A stretch of DNA of 50,827 bases from Maribacter sp. (lineage in GTDB: Bacteria > Bacteroidota > Bacteroidia > Flavobacteriales > Flavobacteriaceae): the NCBI GenBank assembly GCA_024643345.1, contig JAHENB010000022.1, forward strand, positions 1 to 50,827, given 5' to 3'. Shown here piece after piece: positions 42,111 through 50,278 of this stretch. The notes beneath the pieces were generated by a model that worked only from the letters and a program-made list of their open reading frames with translations, was not told where the DNA came from and ran no database searches. The position numbers and the translations under genes were made by a program. Positions within the stretch are counted from its first letter, which is position 1; every line of letters starts with the position of its first letter.

Positions 42111-43427
42111 ATGACCGAGACCCTTTTACCTGAACCTTTGATCACCAACGATGTTGTCGTGTTTGGCATATTGACGCTTTGCCTAGGGTTCATTTTTTAT
42201 ACTTCCTCCCGCAATACCGGATTTTGGAGCAAGTTCTACGGTATCGTGCCCGCTGTTTTAATGTGTTATCTATTACCGGGGATTTTGACCTCCTTGGGAA
42301 TTATCGCCGAAAAGTGGCAGACGCTAAACAGTCTGGGTGAAGTGGTTGAGCACGAATCCAATCTTTATTTTGTAAGCAGTCGCTATTTGTTGCCCGCTGC
42401 CCTGGTATTGATGACCCTGAGCATAGACCTGAAGGCCATTGCCAATTTAGGGGCCAAGGCATTGATCATGTTCTTGACAGGTTCGGTGGGAATCATTATT
42501 GGGGGGCCCATTGCTATATTGCTCGTTTCAATATTCTCGCCCGAAACGGTAGGCGGAAATGATTTTGATGCCATATGGAGGGGCCTGTCAACCATTGCGG
42601 GAAGCTGGATCGGCGGTGGCGCCAACCAAGCGGCCATGTTTGAAATTTTCAAATATACTCCGGAAAAGTACGGTGCAATGGTGCTGGTTGACATTGTGGT
42701 GGCCAACATTTGGATGGCGGTAATTTTGTTCGGAGTGGGCCGTAGCAAGCAAATAGATCGTTGGCTCAAAGCCGATACCTCCGATATTGAAACGTTGAAG
42801 CAAAAAGTGATCGAATTTACGGCCCGGATCACCAAGGTCCCCACCCTGAACGATTATATGATCATGCTTTTCCTAGCCTTTACTTCAGTGGGCGCTGCCC
42901 ATTTTTTTGGTGATTCCCTCAGTGATTTCTTGACCGGTTCCTTCGAAAGTGTCAGAGATCCCAAGAGCTTTTTGAGTTTTTTGGGGTCCGGTTTTTTTTG
43001 GATGGTGGTTCTTGCCACATTGGCAGGTATAGGTTTATCCTTTACGAAGGCCAAAAATTATGAGGGCACGGGGGCAAGTAAAATAGGCGGTGTTTTCATC
43101 TATATTCTGGTAGCTACCATTGGTATGAAAATGGATCTAAGTCAGGTTCTTGAGAATCCAGGTTTGATCGCGATCGGTTTTATTTGGATCGCCATTCATG
43201 GGGCTCTTCTCATTTTGGTGGCCAAACTGATCAAAGCGCCCTATTTTTTCCTAGCGGTCGGAAGCCAAGCTAATGTGGGCGGTGCTGCATCTGCGCCCGT
43301 GGTCGCAGCCGAATTTCATCCTTCTTTGACCTCTGTGGGCGTTTTGCTGGCGGTTTTAGGCTACGTGGTAGGTACGGGCGGTGCCCTACTTTGTGCCTAT
43401 CTTATGGAAATCGCCTCAAAAGTTTAA
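42111..43427 (+). CDS. DUF819 family membrane protein
   Basis: A 438-residue integral membrane protein of the DUF819 (YjcL) family, with about 11-12 predicted helices. Typical features are SLGEVVEHESNLYFVSSRYL, AGSWIGGGANQAAMFEIFKY and GSQANVGGAASAPVVAAEFH. The repeated Gly-rich inner segments suggest a transporter fold with internal symmetry. The substrate is unknown. Confidence 0.9.
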   Translation: MTETLLPEPLITNDVVVFGILTLCLGFIFYTSSRNTGFWSKFYGIVPAVLMCYLLPGILTSLGIIAEKWQTLNSLGEVVEHESNLYFVSSRYLLPAALVLMTLSIDLKAIANLGAKALIMFLTGSVGIIIGGPIAILLVSIFSPETVGGNDFDAIWRGLSTIAGSWIGGGANQAAMFEIFKYTPEKYGAMVLVDIVVANIWMAVILFGVGRSKQIDRWLKADTSDIETLKQKVIEFTARITKVPTLNDYMIMLFLAFTSVGAAHFFGDSLSDFLTGSFESVRDPKSFLSFLGSGFFWMVVLATLAGIGLSFTKAKNYEGTGASKIGGVFIYILVATIGMKMDLSQVLENPGLIAIGFIWIAIHGALLILVAKLIKAPYFFLAVGSQANVGGAASAPVVAAEFHPSLTSVGVLLAVLGYVVGTGGALLCAYLMEIASKV

Positions 43428-43449
43428 GATTCGATAAAGTTTATTGATA

Positions 43450-43480
43450 TTTGCCGCGCTACTTCAATTGGGTAATTTTG
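43450..43480 (+). promoter_or_regulatory. Promoter of the DUF4369 gene
   Basis: TTTG at 43450-43453, a 19-base spacer and TAATTTTG at 43473-43480 match the Bacteroidota promoter closely. The start codon follows about 90 bases downstream. Confidence 0.65.
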
Positions 43481-43571
43481 TTGGTACAATTTAAAGTAGC
43501 CCATTGTGGCATACCCATACCCTATCGATGCCCAAATAATAAATAGTAAAACGAATTTGAAAAAAAGTACG

Positions 43572-44267
43572 ATGAAAAAGTTCTTCATAGCAGCCTTGAC
43601 CACCGCCCTTTTAATGTCCTGTGGCAAGGGTGACACGGAAAAGACGATGATTTTAACCGGAAATATAAAAGGGCTCAAAAAAGGAACCTTATACCTTCAG
43701 CACATTCCCGATTCGGTTTTGGTCACAGTAGATTCACTGTCGATTTCGGGTGATGGCAATTTTACTTTCAAGACTGAATTGGATAGTCCGGAAATTTTTT
43801 ATCTCTACCTGAATAAAAAAGACAACAACGACATCAACGACCGAATCACATTTTTTGGGGAACCGGGCAGTATTACGATTACCACCAACTGGAATACCTT
43901 CGATACCAATGTTAAGATAGAAGGTTCGGAAACCCAAAAAAAATTGGAGGAATACAGAAAGGTAATGTCGACCATCAATCTAAGAAACATGGCCTTGATG
44001 CAAAGTGCCACGAATACAGAAAATCCCTTGGATTCTTTGCAACTGGATTCGATTGCCAAGGTTGGCGACAAAAATGTACAGCGCGGCTACGCTTATGCCC
44101 TTAATTTTGCCCTTAATAACAGTAACTCTTACATTGCCCCCTATATCGCTTTGTATGAGGTACCCGATGCGAACCGTATTTATCTCGATTCCATCAGCAG
44201 GTCCCTGACTCCTGAAGTAGCCGATTCCAAATATGGGAAGGCTTTGAAAGTATTTTTGGCACAGTAG
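43572..44267 (+). CDS. DUF4369 lipoprotein
   Basis: A 231-residue outer-membrane-type lipoprotein. The signal ends in LLMSCGKGD with the lipobox Cys. The DUF4369 domain (about 28-125) shows LTGNIKGLKKGTLYLQHI and FFGEPGSITITTN. A helical region follows. In many relatives DUF4369 precedes a thioredoxin-like domain that is missing here, so this is a domain-only form. The frame extends 22 codons upstream of the ATG at 43572, but that part does not make a plausible signal. Confidence 0.85.
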   Translation: MKKFFIAALTTALLMSCGKGDTEKTMILTGNIKGLKKGTLYLQHIPDSVLVTVDSLSISGDGNFTFKTELDSPEIFYLYLNKKDNNDINDRITFFGEPGSITITTNWNTFDTNVKIEGSETQKKLEEYRKVMSTINLRNMALMQSATNTENPLDSLQLDSIAKVGDKNVQRGYAYALNFALNNSNSYIAPYIALYEVPDANRIYLDSISRSLTPEVADSKYGKALKVFLAQ

Positions 44268-44274
44268 ATAAAAA

Positions 44275-44302
44275 AATGCCTTGGTCTTAAGACCAAGGCA
44301 TT
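44275..44302. terminator. Long palindromic terminator between convergent genes
   Basis: The 28 bases 44275-44302 are a perfect palindrome (AATGCCTTGGTC, TTAA, GACCAAGGCATT) with an A-run to the left that gives Ts on the minus strand. It separates the DUF4369 gene from the convergent small-protein gene and can end both transcripts. Confidence 0.85.
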
Positions 44303-44323
44303 GCTTTGTTAAAGATTTTGGTA

Positions 44324-44593
44324 TTATCCCAATTTGTTGATCTGTTCTACAAGTTTATGGGCCTTGGTTTCCAATTCGGCGCGTACTGCCTTAAAATGTT
44401 TTTGTTTGTTTTTTACTTTTTTGTCGTTGATCTTTACGATAAGATCATCGAAGGTCTCAATGGCACTGTCGATAATTTTTGCGCCTTCTTTCGAATTGTT
44501 AGTGCCGTTGGCGGCATCAACGATATAAACTGCCTCGATCAAATCGCCCAATACATTGTTCACTTCTTTCTTTAAATCCTTTATACTTGCCAT
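44324..44593 (-). CDS. Small helical protein of unknown function
   Basis: An 89-residue soluble protein predicted to be almost wholly helical, with alternating charged residues (IKDLKKEVNNVLGDLIEAVY, then ELETKAHKLVEQINKLG). The heptad-like pattern suggests a short coiled coil. Similar small proteins occur in related bacteria, but no function is recognised. A TACTTTTGC promoter element lies just upstream. Confidence 0.75.
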   Translation of the reverse strand: MASIKDLKKEVNNVLGDLIEAVYIVDAANGTNNSKEGAKIIDSAIETFDDLIVKINDKKVKNKQKHFKAVRAELETKAHKLVEQINKLG

Positions 44594-44609
44594 TATGAAT
44601 ATTTTTTTT

Positions 44610-44618
44610 GCAAAAGTA
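44610..44618 (-). promoter_or_regulatory. Candidate promoter of the small helical protein
   Basis: The minus strand reads TACTTTTGC, matching TAnnTTTGC, 16 bases before the ATG at 44593. Confidence 0.5.
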
Positions 44619-44676
44619 GGCTTTTGAAAGCAATTGAGGAAGAAAAATCAAAAGGCAAGGTTTTAGGGACAATCGA

Positions 44677-45645
44677 TCAAATGGTAACCTCCAATAACTT
44701 GGCCCCGCTTGTTTTAAAATGAATGTATTTTGAATTTGCAGGTATTAAAGCGGTCTCGCCTTTTTTAAGGGTCACCGATCCATGTTCGTTAACAACCGAT
44801 GCTTTACCTTCCACGCACAGGTAGATAGTGAAGGAATCCCGCATCGACAGCACTTGCTCAAAATCCCTGGTCAGATGAATGAAATTGGTTTTGAAATATG
44901 GGCAATCGACCATGGCGTTCACCTTGTCGGGTTCATCTGCATAAGTCACTTTAAAATCGTCTTTTTTTTCGTAATCGATCGCATCCAATGCCAGTTCGGT
45001 GTGCAGCTCGCGAAGGTTGCCTGTTTTGTCCCTGCGATTAAAATCAAAGACCCGATAGGTAACATCGGAAGTCTGCTGTATTTCTGCCAATAGTACTCCT
45101 GCACCAATGGCATGAATTTTTCCCGTATTGATAAAAAAAGTATCGCCGCGCTTTACATTTTCATAATTCAATAATTCGGGAAGCGTATCTTTTTGTAAAT
45201 GCGCTGAATATTCTTCCCTGTCTACCTCTTTATTGAATCCGACGATCAATTTGGCACCGGGATCGGCATCCATGATGTACCACATTTCGGTCTTGCCCAA
45301 CGAATTGTGCCTTATTTTAGCCAACGCATCGTTGGGATGTAATTGTATGGATAAATCTTGCTTGGCATCGATAAACTTGATCAAAATAGGGAATTCCTTT
45401 CCAAAGCGGGCTACCACCTCTTTACCCAGAAGGGCCTCAGCATGGGTGTCCAACAATTGCTTGAGCGAGGTCCCTGCCAAATCGCCGTTGGCCACAATGG
45501 AAACGTCTCCCGCCACTCCAGATAGTTCCCAACTTTCCCCGGTAATCTCACTTTCTATAGGTTTTCCGAGTACCGATTTCAGTTTGACTCCGCCCCAAAG
45601 GCGTTCTTTCAGAATAGGTTCGAATTTTAAAGGGTAAAGTTCCAT
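44677..45645 (-). CDS. manA: Mannose-6-phosphate isomerase (type I, cupin)
   Basis: It interconverts mannose-6-phosphate and fructose-6-phosphate, linking mannose to glycolysis and to GDP-mannose synthesis. The 322 residues show PILKERLWGGVKLKSVLG near the start. The zinc-site pattern includes SIQLHPNDALA, KTEMWYIMDADPGAKL and FINTGKIHAIGAGVLLAEIQ. The C-terminal cupin follows. The length is that of the short class I form. It lies 81 bases downstream of the bcp gene on the same strand. Confidence 0.93.
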   Translation of the reverse strand: MELYPLKFEPILKERLWGGVKLKSVLGKPIESEITGESWELSGVAGDVSIVANGDLAGTSLKQLLDTHAEALLGKEVVARFGKEFPILIKFIDAKQDLSIQLHPNDALAKIRHNSLGKTEMWYIMDADPGAKLIVGFNKEVDREEYSAHLQKDTLPELLNYENVKRGDTFFINTGKIHAIGAGVLLAEIQQTSDVTYRVFDFNRRDKTGNLRELHTELALDAIDYEKKDDFKVTYADEPDKVNAMVDCPYFKTNFIHLTRDFEQVLSMRDSFTIYLCVEGKASVVNEHGSVTLKKGETALIPANSKYIHFKTSGAKLLEVTI

Positions 45646-45726
45646 TGGTTCCGGGTTATCGATTAAATTATTGAATTTCCTTCTCCGCTATTTCATGCCC
45701 CACGCCAGATGCTCGGCTTTTCAGTT

Positions 45727-46179
45727 TTACTTTAACGCTTTTATTGCCCTGAGCGCCCTTCGCATATGTTCCGCAGCATTTACGCTGTTGAAAACCATCA
45801 CCACCGTACCCTCATTATCTACCACGTAGGTTTCCCTTCCAGGGAGCACCATGAGACTGTTTTCTACCTTAAATAGACGTTTCACCTTTTTTTGGGTGTC
45901 GGCAAGCAAAATAAATGGCAGGTCATATTTTAAAGCAAAATCACGGTGCGATTTCTCCGAATCTGCACTAATTCCGACGACTTCCGCCCCAAGGTCGGTG
46001 AATTCCTCATAACTGTCTTTAAACTGACAGGCCTCTTTAGTGCAGCCAGGCGTATTGTCTTTGGGATAGAAATAAATCACCAATGGTTTTTTGCCAACAT
46101 GGTCTTCACTATTGAATACTTTGCCGAACTGGTCTTTCAACGTAAAAGGGGGGATTCGATCTCCTACTTTTAAACCCAT
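45727..46179 (-). CDS. bcp: Thioredoxin-dependent peroxiredoxin (BCP/PrxQ type)
   Basis: A 150-residue peroxiredoxin of the BCP/PrxQ group that reduces peroxides at the expense of thioredoxin. The peroxidatic Cys is C46 in KDNTPGCTKEACQF and the resolving Cys is C51, five residues later, as expected for the 2-Cys BCP type. The fold continues with GADSEKSH-like ISADSEKSHRDFALKYDLP. It begins two bases after the queD stop codon and belongs to the idi-queD-bcp operon. Confidence 0.95.
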   Translation of the reverse strand: MGLKVGDRIPPFTLKDQFGKVFNSEDHVGKKPLVIYFYPKDNTPGCTKEACQFKDSYEEFTDLGAEVVGISADSEKSHRDFALKYDLPFILLADTQKKVKRLFKVENSLMVLPGRETYVVDNEGTVVMVFNSVNAAEHMRRALRAIKALK

Positions 46180-46181
46180 GG

Positions 46182-46589
46182 CTATCCTATATAGGTAACG
46201 AAGTTCCTAGGCGTTTCATAAAGCACCACTTCCAAAGCATCTTTGGCATTGAAATGCGGGCGTAGTTTGTTCCAGATGACCATTGCAATATTTTCGGCGG
46301 TAGGGTTCAAGTTTTTAAATTCCGGTACTTGAACATTTAGATTTTTGTGGTCAAAGGCATCTTCGATTTCACTTTTTATCAAATCTTTCAAAACTTTAAC
46401 ATCGATAACAAAGCCGGTTTCTGGATCGATTTCTCCGGTTACGCTTACAATCAATTCGTAATTATGACCATGAAATTCAGGGTTGTTGCATTTGCCGAAA
46501 ATCCTCTCATTTTCTTCAAAACTCCAATCCTTTCTGTACAATCTATGCGCAGCATTAAAATGGGCCTTCCTACTGACTTTTGCTTTCAT
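46182..46589 (-). CDS. queD: 6-pyruvoyl-tetrahydropterin synthase family protein (QueD-like)
   Basis: A 135-residue T-fold enzyme. The zinc ligands are H15 in HFNAAHRLY and H40 and H42 in EFHGHNYELIV; the catalytic Cys is C34 in FGKCNN. QueD converts 7,8-dihydroneopterin triphosphate to 6-carboxy-tetrahydropterin in queuosine synthesis, and relatives make tetrahydropterin. The QueD assignment is by pattern. It starts two bases after the idi stop codon and two before the bcp start, so the three are cotranslated. Confidence 0.9.
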   Translation of the reverse strand: MKAKVSRKAHFNAAHRLYRKDWSFEENERIFGKCNNPEFHGHNYELIVSVTGEIDPETGFVIDVKVLKDLIKSEIEDAFDHKNLNVQVPEFKNLNPTAENIAMVIWNKLRPHFNAKDALEVVLYETPRNFVTYIG

Positions 46590-46591
46590 GC

Positions 46592-47119
46592 TTAGGATTG
46601 GTTTTGAATGAGGTGATTATAAAATTTTTCAAAAATGATCTTAAACCATACGGTGTAACGCCTTGGATTTAAGGCGATATCTTCTTGAATATCCTTGGGT
46701 CGCATCCATTTCCAATCGGCCACTTCCTCGCGGTTGATGACAGGTGCTTCATTATATGTGCCAATCATAACATGGTCGAGTTCGTGCTCGGTTAGGCCGT
46801 TATCAAATGGGGCTTTATAGATAAAGGAAAATAGCTCTTTCAAGTCGGTCACGAAGCCCATTTCTTCCTGAAGTCGTCTTTTGCCAGCCTCTATATTATT
46901 TTCACCCACCCGTTGATGGCTACAACAGGTATTGGTCCATAATAAAGGGGAATGGTATTTATGTGGAGCGCGCTGCTGTAACATGGTCTCCCCTCGATCG
47001 TTCATGACAAAAACGGAAAAGGCCCTGTGCAACTGGGCTTTTTCATGGGCTTCCATTTTAGGCATGGTGCCAATTTGAACATCTTGGGTATTGACCAGAA
47101 TTACGTGATCTTCTTTCAA
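46592..47119 (-). CDS. idi: Isopentenyl-diphosphate delta-isomerase, type I
   Basis: It interconverts isopentenyl and dimethylallyl diphosphate for isoprenoid synthesis. The 175 residues show FSVFVMNDRGETMLQQRA. The catalytic Cys is in LLWTNTCCSHQRVGENN (about residue 66), and the catalytic Glu in NGLTEHELDHVMIG. The start codon is TTG at 47119-47117; no in-frame ATG is available and the N terminus agrees with relatives from this point. It is the first gene of the idi-queD-bcp group. The upstream 150-base gap has a candidate -7-like CATTTTTGC. Confidence 0.93.
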   Translation of the reverse strand: MKEDHVILVNTQDVQIGTMPKMEAHEKAQLHRAFSVFVMNDRGETMLQQRAPHKYHSPLLWTNTCCSHQRVGENNIEAGKRRLQEEMGFVTDLKELFSFIYKAPFDNGLTEHELDHVMIGTYNEAPVINREEVADWKWMRPKDIQEDIALNPRRYTVWFKIIFEKFYNHLIQNQS

Positions 47120-47270
47120 GGCTTTTCTTTTTTCGTAGCAAAAATGAAACTGAATGTCAGCATCTCTACAAAAATAGCACCTTTACATAACTCGTGGCGT
47201 AAGGAAATGATAAAATCTTGCTATAGTACCATCAATTGCGCACCGATAGAAAGTATATGGAAGCATAGGC

Positions 47271-48230
47271 CTAAAAGAATCTAGGGGATTTTACTTTACC
47301 CTTTGTTTTTATGAAATCGTACCGCAATATGACCTCAAAAGAGCCATTGTTGAATGCGGCGTTACCGAGTTCAGTAATCTCCCGATCATATGCCATGCCG
47401 ATCAGAACTTCATTAGAAATGTTGAAGCCCACCATTGCGCTAAGGGCGGCATCCCAACGATAAGCGGCACCTAGAATAAACTTTTCGTTCAACATCACGT
47501 TTGCAGAAAGATCTACCTGGATCGGTGCACCGAACACGACTTTGGTCAAAAGGGTAGGTTTGAATTTGACAAACTTGTTGATGTCCCAAACGTATCCGGT
47601 AATAAAGTAGATATTCATTTGTTCGCTCGCCGTCGAGAGGGTGGTCGATTCGAAATGGGAGGTCTCCAAAAATCGGGGAACCGACAATCCTGTATAAAAA
47701 TGCTCATTATGATAATAAATCCCTGCGCCGATATTAGGCGTAAATCTATTATCGATGTCCTGCTGCAGGGTTTGATCCGGGGCAAATTGGTTCAATTCGG
47801 AAAATCGGACATCTAAAAGATTGGCACTTGCTTTAAGGCCAAAGCTCAATCTGCCTTCCGTGGAGGTCCAGATCGTATAGGAGAAATCGAGATCTAAATT
47901 GGTCTCCGAAGTGGGCCCTATCTTATCGTTGATGATTGAAAATCCGAGTCCAACCCCTCTGTAACCTATCGGTGAATGGACGTTCAAGGTTTGCGTTTTT
48001 GGAGCGCCGTCCAAACCCAACCACTGAGAACGATGGAGGGCCGCTATGCTCAAATGGCCCCTAGATCCAGTGTATCCCGGATTAACACTAACGGTATTAT
48101 ACATGTATTGGGTATACTGGGCATCCTGTTGTGCCCATAAACCATGGGTTGCCGTTATCAGTATAATGGCCAAACACACCAATAAATGGGTGGGTCTACT
48201 TCTAAATTGGTTCTGTTTTGACTGTTCCAT
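47271..48230 (-). CDS. Type IX secretion system PorP/SprF family membrane protein
   Basis: A 319-residue outer-membrane beta-barrel protein of the PorP/SprF family, tied to the type IX secretion system and gliding motility. After the signal peptide (LVCLAIILITATHGLWAQ) the family opening DAQYTQYMYNTVSVNPGYTG appears, followed by SHLSIAALHRSQW-type repeats (GHLSIAALHRSQWLGLDGAP). Its ATG overlaps the stop codon of the gliding-type surface protein (TAATG). In Bacteroidota a PorP/SprF gene next to a large surface protein often serves that protein's surface attachment or secretion. That link is inferred from position here. Confidence 0.93.
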   Translation of the reverse strand: MEQSKQNQFRSRPTHLLVCLAIILITATHGLWAQQDAQYTQYMYNTVSVNPGYTGSRGHLSIAALHRSQWLGLDGAPKTQTLNVHSPIGYRGVGLGFSIINDKIGPTSETNLDLDFSYTIWTSTEGRLSFGLKASANLLDVRFSELNQFAPDQTLQQDIDNRFTPNIGAGIYYHNEHFYTGLSVPRFLETSHFESTTLSTASEQMNIYFITGYVWDINKFVKFKPTLLTKVVFGAPIQVDLSANVMLNEKFILGAAYRWDAALSAMVGFNISNEVLIGMAYDREITELGNAAFNNGSFEVILRYDFIKTKGKVKSPRFF

Positions 48231-50251
48231 TATCTGTTTATATATAGGTACCCCGACATCGATTTTTTAGTGCCAGCGACATTTACATAGTCAAGGATGT
48301 AGAAATAGGTGCCCACTGGCAGCTTTCTATCGGCATCTACGGTTACCCGCCCTTGAGAAGTTCCATCGAACACATTTCCCTGTGTGTTGTAGGCTTTTGT
48401 TGTGTAGACCAAAACGCCCCAGCGGTTATAGATATTGATCGAATTATCAGGATAATTTTCGAGGCCTGTGATGGTCAATACATCATGAACGCCATCACCA
48501 TTTGGGGTAAGCACATTGAAAACTTCAACGGCATCTTCTAAAATATTGGGTTCCAAATATTCCGGAACACCATTGCCATCCATATCATCATCGGCAAAAT
48601 CGCCATTACCGTTCATATCCTCATCTTTTGAAGCGATGCCGTCATTATCGTCATCGGTATCCCTATAATCGGATTCACTGTCCCCATCGGTATTGGGGAG
48701 GTTGTCGTAAGGATCATCGATCTCGTCATTCACGTCTACATCAATGAGGGTATATCCTTCGTAGCCATCATCAAGGCCATCATTGTCCTTATCGGAGCCG
48801 ACAAATACAAAATCCGCAATCCCGTCATGGTCGTGATCATGACCTTCAATATTGTCAGGTATTCCGTCATCATCGCTATCCTCATCCAAATAATCAGGCA
48901 AACTATCATTATCGGTATCTACAGGGAATATGCCCAAGTTGCCATTATTTTCATAGATGTCATCCAAGCCGTTACCATTGGTATCCTGTCCACTTGGCGC
49001 CAAATATCCAGAAGTGGACTGAGCCTCTACGTTATCGGGTATGCCATCGTTATCACTATCGATATCGAGATAATCTGGGAATCCATCCCCATCAGAATCC
49101 GTAGGATTGGTCGAAGGGTCATTATCTGCATCAAGGTTCAGGTCCTCAAAACTGTCTACAATGCCGTCATCATCGCTGTCGAGATCGGTACCCATTGGAT
49201 TTACAATAATAATGACCGTTGCCGTGCTACAATTGCCCATGTTATCACAAAGGGTGTAGTTGAACGAATCTGTACCCAGGAAACCATTGTTTGGGGTGTA
49301 AATCACGGAGTCATCGGATGGGTTGTTGGGAGTGCCATTGTTATTGAATATCAGGGTGCCTGAAGCTGGAATGGTCGTGGTCAAGGCTCCAAGTGTTGGG
49401 ACATCATTGTCATTGGCCAAGATGTCGATATTGACCGGTGTATTTTGACTGGTTGCAATTGAATCGTCCAGGGCATCGACCAATGGGATTACATCGATGG
49501 TCACGGTAGCGGTACTGCAATCCCCGAAGGTATTGCACACCGTATAATCAAAAGAATCGGGTCCGTTGTAATCGGGTAATGGAATATAGGTCACCGTATC
49601 GTCGGTTGGATCATTGGGTGTACCGTTGTCATTGATATTTATTATTCCATGGGTCGGGTTAGTCGTGGTCAAAGTTCCCGTTGTAGGCAGATCCGTGTCA
49701 TTGCCATATAAATCTACAATGACAGAGACATCTTCATTGGTGGTGACCAGATCATCGACCAAGGTGGCGGCCTCAACAATACAAACGACGGTAAAACTGG
49801 GTAAATCGAAACTATTTCCGACTTTGGTTATCGTCGCGGTATATGCTACGATGGTCTGGGTTGCGGTAACGATCGGCCTGGTCTGATCTCCCGACACGGG
49901 AGGACTCCAACTGAGCGTGGCCCCTGGCGCCAAGGCGTCGGTATTATCTGTAATATCGAGGGTAACTTGGTTATAGGGAGCATTGCAATTGGTAACGATA
50001 AAATAACTTGTGGCATTTTTACCGCAGAGCGTGCCGTCATAGGTCGCAAAATAGACGCCCTGTTGCGTCACTTCCAAAAAGAAATCCGTACTCAAAACAG
50101 TGCCCGTATCCTGTGCCTCATACCAACGATAATTGCTTTCGTCACCGCCGTTTGGCGCCTGTAAAAGATACTGTGCATTGGAAACAACAAGTCCTAACAA
50201 TGTAAAAACAGAGCTAAGGACGAGTGATTTATATGATGTACCGAACTTCAA
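48230..50251 (-). CDS. Surface protein with type IX (gliding-type) sorting domain
   Basis: A 673-residue exported protein. The signal peptide ends near residue 26 (GLVVSNAQ). Two tandem repeats of about 90 residues, at roughly 167-255 and 256-352, share DSFDYTVC/DSFNYTLC and NGTPN pieces and look like cadherin- or Ig-type units. A long stretch at about 352-580 is made of Asp-rich thrombospondin-3-like repeats (DSDNDGIPDN, DSDGDGFPDY), likely calcium-binding. The end (about 585-673) is a gliding-motility-type sorting domain (FNVLTPNGDGVHDVLTITGL, then SINIYNRWGVLVY). It should be secreted by the type IX system and fixed on the cell surface. It is cotranscribed with PorP/SprF. Confidence 0.9.
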   Translation of the reverse strand: MKFGTSYKSLVLSSVFTLLGLVVSNAQYLLQAPNGGDESNYRWYEAQDTGTVLSTDFFLEVTQQGVYFATYDGTLCGKNATSYFIVTNCNAPYNQVTLDITDNTDALAPGATLSWSPPVSGDQTRPIVTATQTIVAYTATITKVGNSFDLPSFTVVCIVEAATLVDDLVTTNEDVSVIVDLYGNDTDLPTTGTLTTTNPTHGIININDNGTPNDPTDDTVTYIPLPDYNGPDSFDYTVCNTFGDCSTATVTIDVIPLVDALDDSIATSQNTPVNIDILANDNDVPTLGALTTTIPASGTLIFNNNGTPNNPSDDSVIYTPNNGFLGTDSFNYTLCDNMGNCSTATVIIIVNPMGTDLDSDDDGIVDSFEDLNLDADNDPSTNPTDSDGDGFPDYLDIDSDNDGIPDNVEAQSTSGYLAPSGQDTNGNGLDDIYENNGNLGIFPVDTDNDSLPDYLDEDSDDDGIPDNIEGHDHDHDGIADFVFVGSDKDNDGLDDGYEGYTLIDVDVNDEIDDPYDNLPNTDGDSESDYRDTDDDNDGIASKDEDMNGNGDFADDDMDGNGVPEYLEPNILEDAVEVFNVLTPNGDGVHDVLTITGLENYPDNSINIYNRWGVLVYTTKAYNTQGNVFDGTSQGRVTVDADRKLPVGTYFYILDYVNVAGTKKSMSGYLYINR

Positions 50252-50278
50252 TTCTATGGTTGATTTTTTATGCTTTTC

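Noticed and set aside
43424-43678. An 84-codon minus-strand ORF beside the DUF819 gene
   Set aside because: It overlaps the DUF4369 promoter and start on the other strand and has no recognisable family; a chance frame is more likely.
48827-49363. A 178-codon plus-strand ORF opposite the surface protein gene
   Set aside because: It lies wholly opposite the Asp-rich calcium repeats, whose codon pattern leaves the other strand free of stops. The product is an unnatural run of Ile and Val.
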